Origin: GWF2-33-9 sp964405755
Lineage (GTDB): Bacteria; Bacteroidota; Ignavibacteria; Kapaibacteriales; UBA2268
Length of the DNA stretch: 19,816 nucleotides
Assembly: GCA_964405755.1 (NCBI GenBank)
Contig: CAYOPF010000043.1
Coordinates: forward strand, 1-19,816
Direction of reading: 5' to 3'
The stretch's first letter is position 1, and every line of letters starts with the position of its first letter. This document shows positions 1 to 7,273 of this stretch, piece by piece. The notes below the pieces were generated by a model. That model saw only the letters and a program-made list of their open reading frames with translations. It was not told the origin of the DNA and did no database searches. The translations under genes were made by a program, and so were the position numbers.

Positions 1-345
1 GCTGGTCGGTTGCATACCAAAGGAAATTTGATGCAAGAATTGGAAAAAATCACCCGAGTTATATCTAAATTAAAGTCAACGGGTCCCGATGAAGTATTTT
101 TAGTTCTGGATGCAACAACTGGGCAAAATGCTATCGTTCAAGCAAAAGAATTTAGCAAAGTTGCAAACTTAACTGGATTAGTCCTTACTAAGCTCGACGG
201 TACAGCTAAAGGTGGTGTGGTTATTCCGATTGTTGATGAATTAAGAATTCCAGTTCGTTTTATTGGAGTTGGCGAAAAAATTGATGACCTTCAGGTTTTC
301 AATCATATCGAATTTGTTGAAGCATTATTCCAAAATGAAAAGTAA
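1..345 (+). CDS. ftsY: Signal recognition particle receptor FtsY, C-terminal part (5' end outside window)
   Basis: This is the last 114 residues of the SRP-GTPase receptor, which docks ribosome-SRP complexes at the inner membrane for co-translational insertion of membrane proteins. The reading frame is open from base 1 and begins AGR, the end of the DTAGR (G3) motif. It continues with LDATTGQNA, the G4 motif TKLDGTAKGG and the closing GVGEKIDDLQVF, in the order and spacing typical of FtsY. The FVEALF ending is also typical of FtsY; Ffh would continue into an M domain. The stop codon TAA overlaps the ATG at 345 of the next gene (TAATG), so the two are probably translationally coupled. The NG-domain P-loop and any N-terminal A domain lie upstream of the window. 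Confidence 0.95.
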   Translation, partial: AGRLHTKGNLMQELEKITRVISKLKSTGPDEVFLVLDATTGQNAIVQAKEFSKVANLTGLVLTKLDGTAKGGVVIPIVDELRIPVRFIGVGEKIDDLQVFNHIEFVEALFQNEK

Positions 346-1010
346 TGATTACTGAATTTATTTCTATCCAAAATAATCATGATTAGGCGTTAAATCGCAC
401 AATCAATGTCCTGAATAATGGCGGTTTGTTTGTCTTTCCCACCGATACTGTTTATGGCTTAGGTTGCTTTTTCAATAATGAAAACTCTGTGAAAAAAATA
501 TATGAATTAAAAGGTAGAGATTTCGATAAACCTCTTGCCGTTTATTTCTCTTCAATAAATATGGCGGAAAACTATATTTTGAAGCAAGATGATGTTTTCT
601 ATAATATATGTGAAAAATATATCCCTGGTGCAATTACTATTGTTACTAACAAAAATGATAAAATTCCAGATTTTGTTAAAAGTTACGGTAAGACAATTGG
701 AATAAGAATTCCAAAGAACAATTTTATTTTAGGTCTAATTGAAAGGTTAGGAGTTCCTTTTGTTGGGACTTCTGCCAATATTTCCAACAATCCTTCTGCA
801 AAAAATGCAAAAGAAGCATTCGTAATTTTTAACAACAAGATAGAATTGGTACTAGAGGACGACGAAAGCAATCAAGGTTTGGAATCTACTGTTTTATCGG
901 TTGTTGATAATCAAATCAAAATTTTACGGCAGGGTGCTTTGGAAATTACTTTATTAAGCTATTTTTTGTTTTCTTCTGATATACTACATAAACATTGGTT
1001 TCATACATAA
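345..1010 (+). CDS. tsaC: TsaC/Sua5/YrdC-family threonylcarbamoyl-AMP synthase with an in-frame TAG near the N-terminus
   Basis: Family enzymes make threonylcarbamoyl-AMP from threonine, bicarbonate and ATP for the t6A37 modification of ANN-decoding tRNAs. Family motifs are present: FPTDTVYGLG, KGRDFDKPL, PGAITIV, GIRIPK, GTSANIS and ESTV. Homology fixes the start at ATG 345, overlapping the ftsY stop. From there the frame reads MITEFISIQNNHD, then TAG at 384-386, then ALNRTINVLNNGG leading into FPTDTVYGLG; the helix and GG before PTDTVYG are typical of the family. Frame is kept on both sides of the stop, so this looks like a single nonsense substitution or a base-call error, not an indel. 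Without readthrough the only rescue is a non-ATG restart such as TTG 426, which would lose the first 27 residues. The C-terminal 20 or so residues (after RQGALEI) look non-conserved and overlap the 3' end of the convergent gene by 65 bp. Confidence 0.85.
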
Positions 1011-2550
1011 TTTTATAATTTTCTTCGATTATTCTATTTGCAAGTTTATCTTCTTTTGCAAGTTGAAGCGAAGATTTAGTGTTACCAGTTAAATTCTCTA
1101 ACATACCGTCATTCTTTTGGAAAATCAATAAATCTGATGTTTTGAGGAATTTAATAAACTCATCGTAAAAAGAAGTGTTGGAAGGTTTAGGCAAAAAAGC
1201 ATTTCTTTGGGGCAATTTTTTAATTACTTTGGTCTTCAGCTCATAAATAAGATCAAAAGAACCAATCGATATAATGAAAGTTTGATATGAAGAATCGTAA
1301 TTACGGTTAACAAAATCGACTAATTTAAGTTTTTCGGTATAGTTAAAGAAATTTGGTCTTTGCTGGTCAATAAATTTATAGTATTTCTCCTTTCCTTTAA
1401 TAGCATTGTAAGGAAATCTCAAAATACCGATATATCGTGCAATCGGTCCAATGATAAGCAAAAATAATACAAATATTAATATTAATGTTCTAAACATTGT
1501 TTTATTTGTAGTATTTGTCCAAAAATCCTTGAGTTTCTCAGTTAATAATACAATACCTATACCGGAAATAATTGAGAATGGTATTAACAATCTACTAAAA
1601 TGATAAATTATCAACTTTCTTTCAATATAGACAGAAAGCAATAACGCACCGACTAAAAGAAAAGATGTAATAATTATAAATTTTTGTTTTGATGTCCAAG
1701 TATTTTTAAAAACACTAATAAAACCTACAAAAGCAGAAAATGTGAAAAGCAATGACAAGTGGTCGCCAAAGAATTGCCCAGTTACTTTTACAATATCTCT
1801 TAATAATTTTGATGAGATTGGGGGGTGATTAGCGTAATTACTCAATAATCTTAGGGTTTCCTTATATCCTTCAAAAATTTGAGAATCGACTAACCAGAAA
1901 TGTGATGCTATTATTGTAAAAAGCATTAAAGGGTAAACATATAGATTCTTTTTAAGTGAGTTTTTAAAATCCGGGTTATCATAAAAAAAATCAATAAACA
2001 AAAAGGGTATGAGAACAATGGCAAATGTATATTTTAGAGAAATGTATAAGCCAATAAGAACGCCAAGTTTCAATCTATTTAATGAACTTTTCTTGAAATA
2101 TCTATCATCATTAGCCTCATAATTTTTTGTATAATAAACAATAATTAGCAATAGTAGAAAACCATATATTATCTCTGTATGATAATATAATGTATGCCCA
2201 ACAATTAGTGTAGTAAGCGAATATATTATTGAAGTAGATAGTGCGATTCTATAATTGAATTCCTTTTTTATAAAATGAAATAAAAATACTGTAGTAAATA
2301 AAAGAATTATAAAAATAAATAAATGTAAATAATTGGGATCATCGTTAATAAGTAAGCTTATAATTGAATACGAAGTAAAAAAAAGGGGAGTTTTTATATC
2401 AATAAAATCAACATAAATTTTTTCTCCGTTTAAAATAGTTGAACCAGCTTGCAGATATATTGCAGAATCGGTACTTAAAAAACCAAAAATTACTGGGAAG
2501 AGGATAATTGCAAAAATGATATAAGCAAATATCTCCTTTCGATTAATCAT
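946..2550 (-). CDS. Polytopic membrane protein, probable GT-C-fold glycosyltransferase
   Basis: This 534-residue protein has about ten hydrophobic segments over its first 400 residues, followed by a soluble tail of about 130 residues. The first segment leads into a loop with STDSAIYLQAG, ILNGEKIYVDF and DIKTP (D28, D48, D51). An acidic residue in the first extracytoplasmic loop, followed by a G-x-x-x-Y-x-D pattern, is characteristic of GT-C enzymes of the ArnT/PMT and related families, which use polyprenyl-phosphate sugars. The start ATG has AAAGGA about ten bases upstream and lies 13 bp after the rho stop, so the gene is probably cotranscribed with rho. Its 3' end overlaps tsaC convergently. 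Acceptor and donor cannot be read from the sequence. Membrane location is secure; the glycosyltransferase assignment is moderate. Confidence 0.7.
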   Translation of the reverse strand: MINRKEIFAYIIFAIILFPVIFGFLSTDSAIYLQAGSTILNGEKIYVDFIDIKTPLFFTSYSIISLLINDDPNYLHLFIFIILLFTTVFLFHFIKKEFNYRIALSTSIIYSLTTLIVGHTLYYHTEIIYGFLLLLIIVYYTKNYEANDDRYFKKSSLNRLKLGVLIGLYISLKYTFAIVLIPFLFIDFFYDNPDFKNSLKKNLYVYPLMLFTIIASHFWLVDSQIFEGYKETLRLLSNYANHPPISSKLLRDIVKVTGQFFGDHLSLLFTFSAFVGFISVFKNTWTSKQKFIIITSFLLVGALLLSVYIERKLIIYHFSRLLIPFSIISGIGIVLLTEKLKDFWTNTTNKTMFRTLILIFVLFLLIIGPIARYIGILRFPYNAIKGKEKYYKFIDQQRPNFFNYTEKLKLVDFVNRNYDSSYQTFIISIGSFDLIYELKTKVIKKLPQRNAFLPKPSNTSFYDEFIKFLKTSDLLIFQKNDGMLENLTGNTKSSLQLAKEDKLANRIIEENYKIMYETNVYVVYQKKTKNSLIK

Positions 2551-2563
2551 ATAAAGAAATCCT

Positions 2564-3913
2564 TTATGAATTTAAGGAGTTCAGAAACTCTTTGTTCGAT
2601 CGGGTACCTTTCATTTTATCTAATAAAAATTGCATTGCATCAATTGATTGCATCTCGCTCAAAACTTTTCGTAAAATCCAAACTCTGTTCAATTCCTCAC
2701 TACTCATCAATTTCTCTTCGCGACGAGTACCAGAACGATTAACATCGATTGCAGGATATACGCGTCGGTCGGCCAAGTAACGGTTAAGAACCAATTCCAT
2801 ATTGCCAGTGCCCTTGAATTCTTCGAAAATAACTTCGTCCATTCGGCTACCTGTTTCGACCAGCGCAGTTGCAATAATTGTGAGAGAGCCTCCTTCTTCC
2901 ACCTTACGAGCTGCACCAAAGAAACGTTTTGGTTTGTGTAAAGCATTGGCATCCACACCTCCGGAAAGAATTTTCCCTGAATGAGGAACCACTGTGTTGT
3001 GGGCTCGAGCTAATCTTGTAATCGAATCGAGCAATATAACTACATCTTGACGGGCTTCGACTAATCGTTTTGCTTTATCCAAAACCATTTCGGCTACTTG
3101 GACATGCCGTTCCTGAGGTTCGTCGAATGTGGAAGAAATCACTTCGGCATGTACGGAACGTCGCATATCAGTAACCTCTTCGGGACGTTCATCGATAAGC
3201 AAAATAATGAGCTTAACTTCTGGATGATTTTTCGAAATGCTGTTTGCAATTTGTTGAAGTAGTATTGTTTTACCTGATTTTGGAGGGGATACAATAAGTC
3301 CCCTCTGACCTTTTCCAATTGGTGCAAGAAGGTCAACTATTCTTGTGGAATATACCGAGGGTCCCGTCTCTAAAATTAATTTTTCGTCGGGAAAAAGAGG
3401 TGTTAAATTATCAAATATTGTTCTATCCCTAATTATTTCTGGAGAGCCATAATTGACCGTTTCAATTTTTAAAAGTGCGTAGAATTTTTCGCCATCTTTC
3501 GGAGTTCTAACTTTTCCAACTATAGTATCTCCAGTTCGTAATCCAAATCTTTTTATTTGAGATGGAGAAACATAAATATCATCGGGAGATGATAGGTAAC
3601 TATAATCTGGTGAACGCAAAAATCCATACCCATCAGGTAGTACCTCTAATACTCCACCACTCGAGATCAGTTCTTCTGTTTCGACATCTTTATCCTTTGT
3701 TACAGTTTGTGCTTGAATTTCAACAATTTTAAGAATTAATTCCTGCTTTGTTAAATTGTTCAAGTTTTGAATATTTAAATTTTTTGCAATTTGTACTAAT
3801 TCGGCGATTTTCTTTGCTTTCAGCTCATTTATGTCGATAACAGGTATAGCAGGAATATCTTTTTTCTTGTTTTGATGGTAATTCTTGCGTGGTTGATAGT
3901 TTTGATTACTCAT
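2564..3913 (-). CDS. rho: Transcription termination factor Rho
   Basis: Rho is a hexameric RNA-dependent ATPase/translocase that ends transcription of untranslated RNA. At 449 residues it is slightly longer than E. coli Rho. Residues 1-25 are a basic, Asn/Gln-rich leader. Residues about 28-66 are the Rho-N SAP-like helical domain. Residues about 84-155 are the cold-shock-like RNA-binding domain (DGYGFLRSP at 94-102). The RecA-like motor follows, with Walker A PPKSGKT at 210-216, Walker B VVILLDS at 291-297, then LSGGVDANALHKPKRFFGAARK and GSRMDEVIFEEFKGTGNMEL, the Q/R-loop region. The usual P-loop is PPKAGKT, so Ser212 is a small variation. The start ATG has AGGA eight bases upstream. The family assignment is secure. 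Confidence 0.97.
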   Translation of the reverse strand: MSNQNYQPRKNYHQNKKKDIPAIPVIDINELKAKKIAELVQIAKNLNIQNLNNLTKQELILKIVEIQAQTVTKDKDVETEELISSGGVLEVLPDGYGFLRSPDYSYLSSPDDIYVSPSQIKRFGLRTGDTIVGKVRTPKDGEKFYALLKIETVNYGSPEIIRDRTIFDNLTPLFPDEKLILETGPSVYSTRIVDLLAPIGKGQRGLIVSPPKSGKTILLQQIANSISKNHPEVKLIILLIDERPEEVTDMRRSVHAEVISSTFDEPQERHVQVAEMVLDKAKRLVEARQDVVILLDSITRLARAHNTVVPHSGKILSGGVDANALHKPKRFFGAARKVEEGGSLTIIATALVETGSRMDEVIFEEFKGTGNMELVLNRYLADRRVYPAIDVNRSGTRREEKLMSSEELNRVWILRKVLSEMQSIDAMQFLLDKMKGTRSNKEFLNSLNS

Positions 3914-4234
3914 AATAAAATCCTAAAAAGGTAATAAGAAAGAGTTAAATTTCAGTTAAAAATAAGTTTAATTTGGATTTGAGGTAAACTACTTTTTACA
4001 AAATTAATAAAAAAAGATTAAAAAAATAAATAAAATAGTTTTCTTAGTTAATCTATTTTTTTACTTTGATCCGTAAATATTAAAAAATGAAGTAGAATTA
4101 GAGAGTAATTTAAAACATAACTGCGTACCACAAGAAATTTATGATATTAATCACACAAATTATTTTGAATTTTTAGAAAAAAGACGCTTTCTGATGGCTC
4201 AGAAAATCAAGAAATTTTACAATAGTTTGTAGTA
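3914..4234. other. Intergenic region: rho leader/promoter zone and end of the sugar operon
   Basis: No gene is supported in this 321-base, very AT-rich stretch; the only ATG frames are 11-12 codons. The distal side (4177-4205) carries the putative terminator of the NeuB-like gene. The remainder must contain the rho promoter and leader, but no confident -35/-10 pair is visible. On the minus strand the leader holds an AU-only-loop inverted repeat (AAAATAG at 4032-4038 against CTATTTT at 4053-4059) followed by long U-rich runs. Rho is known to regulate its own leader in other bacteria; an autoregulatory role here is only inference. Confidence 0.5.
4177..4205 (-). terminator. Putative intrinsic terminator of the sugar operon
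   Basis: Read on the minus strand, TTTCTGA-GCCA-TCAGAAA forms a perfect 7-bp stem with a 4-base loop (4188-4205). Five bases later comes a run of six T (plus-strand A at 4177-4182). It begins 29 bases after the TAG stop of the NeuB-like gene. The stem is short and AT-biased, and the spacer before the T-run weakens the case, so termination may be partial or Rho-assisted. Confidence 0.5.
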
Positions 4235-5107
4235 CTACATTACTTTTCTTAACTTCTGCATCGAAGGTATTTCGCTGTCGTAAACTCGCTTTATGCCATC
4301 GCCAAGCGACTTTTCTATATCGCGGATATCCTTAACTAAACGGAACATACCTCCGACTTCGACCGAAGCTGCTTGGTCTGTGCCCCATATGGACCGATCT
4401 AATGTAAAATGTCGTTCCACAAATGATGCTCCAAGTGCTACAGCGGCATATGTTGGTGCCAATCCTACCTCGTGTCCCGAATAGCCAATTGGAACATTCG
4501 GATATCTATTCTTGAACATTGTTATTACAGATAAATTTAGTTCTGCTAAAGAACAAGGATAAGTCGATGTCGCCTGAGCAAGCATTATCGGTGCATCCTT
4601 CATATAGCTAACTGTTTCGTCTATTTGTTCGAGTTGCGACATCCCACTAGATAGCATTACAGGTCTTTTTGTTTCTTTTAGTACTCCAAGAAGTTCCTTA
4701 TCTGTTAGGGCTGCAGAAGGTAATTTGTACATGATAGGATTATAGTCTTCCAAGAATTTCACAGATTGCACATCCCAAACCGAAGCAAACCAAGTTATAC
4801 CCTTTTGCTTACAGTAATCATCAATTTCCTGGTATTCGTTGTGTCCGAACTCCACTTTATGTCGATATTCAATATATGAAATATAGCCCCAAGGGGTTTC
4901 TCTCATTTTATTCCATTGGTCTTTAGGCACAGCCAATTCAGGTGTGCGTTTCTGAAATTTTACGGCATCGCAGCCTGCTAAAATTGCTGCATCAATTAAT
5001 TTTTTTGCAATTTCAATTGAGCCATTATGATTTATACCAATTTCAGCTATAATATATGTGGAATGTCCATCCCCTATATATCTATTACCAATTTTAACTT
5101 CAGCCAT
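4235..5107 (-). CDS. NeuB-like (sialic/legionaminic acid synthase family) synthase, short form without SAF domain
   Basis: Family members condense phosphoenolpyruvate with an aldose to give a nine-carbon 3-deoxy-2-keto acid sugar. The TIM-barrel motifs are IIAEIGINHNG (19-29), DAVKFQKR (47-54), STYPCS (181-186), GYSGHEVGL (208-216) and ERHFTLDR (231-238). H212 and H233 match in spacing the two metal-binding histidines of meningococcal NeuB (H215/H236). The protein ends at 290 residues, just after the barrel, and lacks the C-terminal SAF (antifreeze-like) domain of classical NeuB of about 345 residues. I chose ATG 5107 because AAGGAG lies seven bases upstream; a longer frame to 5170 adds 21 non-conserved residues that run into the SDR gene's 3' end. 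The gene lies 34 bp after the SDR gene and is last in the operon. The sugar substrate is unknown. Confidence 0.85.
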   Translation of the reverse strand: MAEVKIGNRYIGDGHSTYIIAEIGINHNGSIEIAKKLIDAAILAGCDAVKFQKRTPELAVPKDQWNKMRETPWGYISYIEYRHKVEFGHNEYQEIDDYCKQKGITWFASVWDVQSVKFLEDYNPIMYKLPSAALTDKELLGVLKETKRPVMLSSGMSQLEQIDETVSYMKDAPIMLAQATSTYPCSLAELNLSVITMFKNRYPNVPIGYSGHEVGLAPTYAAVALGASFVERHFTLDRSIWGTDQAASVEVGGMFRLVKDIRDIEKSLGDGIKRVYDSEIPSMQKLRKVM

Positions 5108-5114
5108 TTTATTT

Positions 5115-5120
5115 CTCCTT
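5115..5120 (-). promoter_or_regulatory. Shine-Dalgarno site deciding the start of the NeuB-like gene
   Basis: AAGGAG on the minus strand, seven bases before ATG 5107. No comparable site precedes the upstream in-frame ATG at 5170. This fixes the protein start at MAEVKIG. Confidence 0.8.
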
Positions 5121-5141
5121 TTATATTTTATATTTATTTGT

Positions 5142-5942
5142 TTACCAAATTGACCAACCACCATCAACAACTATATTGGCGCCATTGGTGTAGCTCGAAG
5201 CATCTGATGCCAAATATATCAATGCTCCCCTAAAATCTGTGCTATGGGCCATTCGTTTTGATGGTGTTTTCTGAGTGTATTTTTTAATAAAATGTGTGTT
5301 CTGACCATTTTCAACTCCACCAGGTGAGATGCAGTTGACTCTAATTCCCTTGTTTCCCCAATAGGATGCAAGGTATTTAGTTAGCATAACAACCCCTGCC
5401 TTCGAAACAGGGTATGCTGGTGGCTTAAAGAATATTTGATTTTCATTTTCATCGAGGTAAAGGGATTGATCTGGTGCGACTAGTCCGTAAGTAGAGGCAA
5501 TATTAATAACTGAACCTCTTCCCTGTTCGACCATTTTCTTACCAAAAAGTTGACAACACAAAAAGGTTCCTGTTAAATTTACTTTAATCGATTTTTCCCA
5601 AAGCTCCAATGGATAGTTTTCGAATTTTGATAGCTCCAAACTTGACTTTGGATCTTCAACCATATCGTTGATTGCAGCATTATTCACTAATATATCTATC
5701 GAACCAAATTGTTCGTAAACTGTATCGCAAACTTTCTTGATTGATTCTGGGTTTGTTATGTCCATTGCGTAACCCAATGCATTTTCACCTAAACTCTTTG
5801 CAAAGTTTACAACCTCTGTCTCATCTATGTCTGTTGCTATAAGAGTTGCACCATGCTCAACTAAGGCACGACAATGTTCTTTGCCAATTAATCCGATTGC
5901 ACCTGTTACAATTGCAATTTTTCCTTTTAAATCAAAATCCAT
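5142..5942 (-). CDS. Short-chain dehydrogenase/reductase (SDR), sugar-cluster oxidoreductase
   Basis: This is a 266-residue classical SDR with a Rossmann fold. The dinucleotide-binding glycine motif TGAIGLIG is at 13-20, NNAA at 87-90, the structural Asn at 122, and the catalytic Ser at about 150 (NIAST) with Y177-x3-K181 (YPVSK). D37/D39 after the second strand (ATDID) favour NAD(H) over NADP(H). Its ATG shares one base with the aminotransferase stop (TAATG), implying translational coupling. The context suggests that it oxidises or reduces a hydroxyl or keto group of the sugar precursor, possibly preparing a ketone for the adjacent aminotransferase. It resembles SDRs annotated as PtmA-type in flagellin glycosylation clusters. 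SDR sequences do not reveal the substrate, so that part is inference. Confidence 0.88.
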   Translation of the reverse strand: MDFDLKGKIAIVTGAIGLIGKEHCRALVEHGATLIATDIDETEVVNFAKSLGENALGYAMDITNPESIKKVCDTVYEQFGSIDILVNNAAINDMVEDPKSSLELSKFENYPLELWEKSIKVNLTGTFLCCQLFGKKMVEQGRGSVINIASTYGLVAPDQSLYLDENENQIFFKPPAYPVSKAGVVMLTKYLASYWGNKGIRVNCISPGGVENGQNTHFIKKYTQKTPSKRMAHSTDFRGALIYLASDASSYTNGANIVVDGGWSIW

Positions 5943-7273
5943 TACTGCCTCGGTTTTGTATTGAAATTGCTTACTTTTCTGAATAAAGGCTGTATTGGTG
6001 TACCTTCAATTGCTTTTTCGATACCACCAGTTTCGATTATATTTTTCAACTGTTCGAAAACTTCAAGGTGCTTCGTTATAGTAAAGTCGATTATTTCTTT
6101 TGTATGAGAATATGACATATTATAGTAAGAACTCCAAAGAATTCCTCTTCTGATTAATTCTTGCTGAATATAAGATTTAATTAAGAGATTATCTATTGTT
6201 GGATGATTTATATCGAGCATCAATCGGAAGTTATAACCTATTGCTTTAATAAAATTTAAACCTAATTCTTTTAAAATATTATTAATACCTGTTTTAAGAG
6301 CTTCGCCAGTTGTATTTAAATAGTCTGTTACTTTTTTGTCGATTAATTCATTAATGGTTGCTTTTGCTGCAGCCAACGAAAGCGCTTCACCACCGAATGT
6401 GCTATAAATAAAAACATCGTTTTCGATCAAACGTAATATTTCTTCTTTTCCTGTTATAGCAGCCAATGGCATTCCATTTGCAATCGCTTTGGAATAGGTG
6501 GCTAAATCCGGAGTAATTCCAAAATACTCCTGAGCTCCCCCATTGGACATTCTAAATCCTGTCCACATTTCATCGAAGATTAACACTATTTCATTTTGGT
6601 TGCATACTTCTGCAACTTTATGTAAAAAATCATTCTTTGGTTCAAAAAAAGTAACAGGTTCCAAAATAACAGCAGCTACATTTTCATCAATGGAATCTAC
6701 CAATGACTGTATATTATTATAATCAAAAGTATTTGTTAATTCTTGAACTTGGCTAGGAATTCCATTATTTCTTGGAGTAACGGAAACGTACCAATCGTGC
6801 CAACCATGGTAACCGCAACACAATATTTTGGATTTGCCTGTATAAGCTCGTGCCAAGCGGATTGCCATACTTGTAACATCAGCACCTCCACGAGCAAATC
6901 TCACCATTTCGGCATTTGGAATGATTTTTTGAATTAATTCGGCTACTTCCAATTCCAAAGGGTTTAATAGCGAAAAGGATATTCCATTAGTAAGTTGCTC
7001 TTTTATTGCTTCATCTACCTTATCGTAAGTATATCCTAAAGACAATGGTCCTACTGCCATCGTAAAATCGATAAACTCGTTACTATCCACATCCCAAACA
7101 ATTGCCCCTTTACCTTTTTCAAGGAATTTTGGTGCAACTCCATCAACATATTGAGTTACGCCTTTTGCAAGGGTATGGGTTCCAGATGGTATGGTGTTTT
7201 TGATTTTTTCGTATAATTCGTTAGATTTATTAATTATTGGAAGTTTATTTGTTATTTTATTTGTATCAATCAT
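5942..7273 (-). CDS. Class III PLP aminotransferase, glutamate-1-semialdehyde aminomutase-like
   Basis: This is a 443-residue fold-type I PLP enzyme. Visible motifs are PSGTHTLAKG near the start, RLARAYTGKSKI (139-150), GYHGWHDWY (154-162), the PLP-pyridine Asp in IFDEMWTGFR (D234) and the Schiff-base lysine in SKAIANGMPL (K262). The region is that of GSAM/HemL-type proteins, but the usual NSGTEA phosphate-binding segment reads RGGADV (128-133), and the gene lies in a sugar cluster instead of a tetrapyrrole one. It is therefore more likely a sugar-modifying aminotransferase or aminomutase than HemL. Its ATGA start overlaps the transketolase C-half stop by four bases. The precise substrate is unknown. 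It may aminate a keto-sugar made by the SDR, by loose analogy with the aminotransferase step of 8-amino-Kdo synthesis. Confidence 0.85.
   Translation of the reverse strand: MIDTNKITNKLPIINKSNELYEKIKNTIPSGTHTLAKGVTQYVDGVAPKFLEKGKGAIVWDVDSNEFIDFTMAVGPLSLGYTYDKVDEAIKEQLTNGISFSLLNPLELEVAELIQKIIPNAEMVRFARGGADVTSMAIRLARAYTGKSKILCCGYHGWHDWYVSVTPRNNGIPSQVQELTNTFDYNNIQSLVDSIDENVAAVILEPVTFFEPKNDFLHKVAEVCNQNEIVLIFDEMWTGFRMSNGGAQEYFGITPDLATYSKAIANGMPLAAITGKEEILRLIENDVFIYSTFGGEALSLAAAKATINELIDKKVTDYLNTTGEALKTGINNILKELGLNFIKAIGYNFRLMLDINHPTIDNLLIKSYIQQELIRRGILWSSYYNMSYSHTKEIIDFTITKHLEVFEQLKNIIETGGIEKAIEGTPIQPLFRKVSNFNTKPRQ

Noticed and set aside
379..393. ATG 379 as the tsaC start
   Set aside because: It is out of frame with the family sequence and stops after four codons (ATG ATT AGG CGT TAA).
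345..1010. Reassignment of TAG to a sense codon
   Set aside because: Four other genes in the window end in TAG at the expected C-terminus (minus-strand stops at 4235, 12759, 13401 and 15567).
2592..3336. Several open frames of 60-83 codons on both strands within rho
   Set aside because: They are shadows of the strongly conserved rho frame and have no recognisable protein features.
5108..5170. 21-codon N-terminal extension of the NeuB-like protein
   Set aside because: It has no SD, overlaps the SDR 3' end and adds residues not seen in the family, whereas ATG 5107 has AAGGAG.
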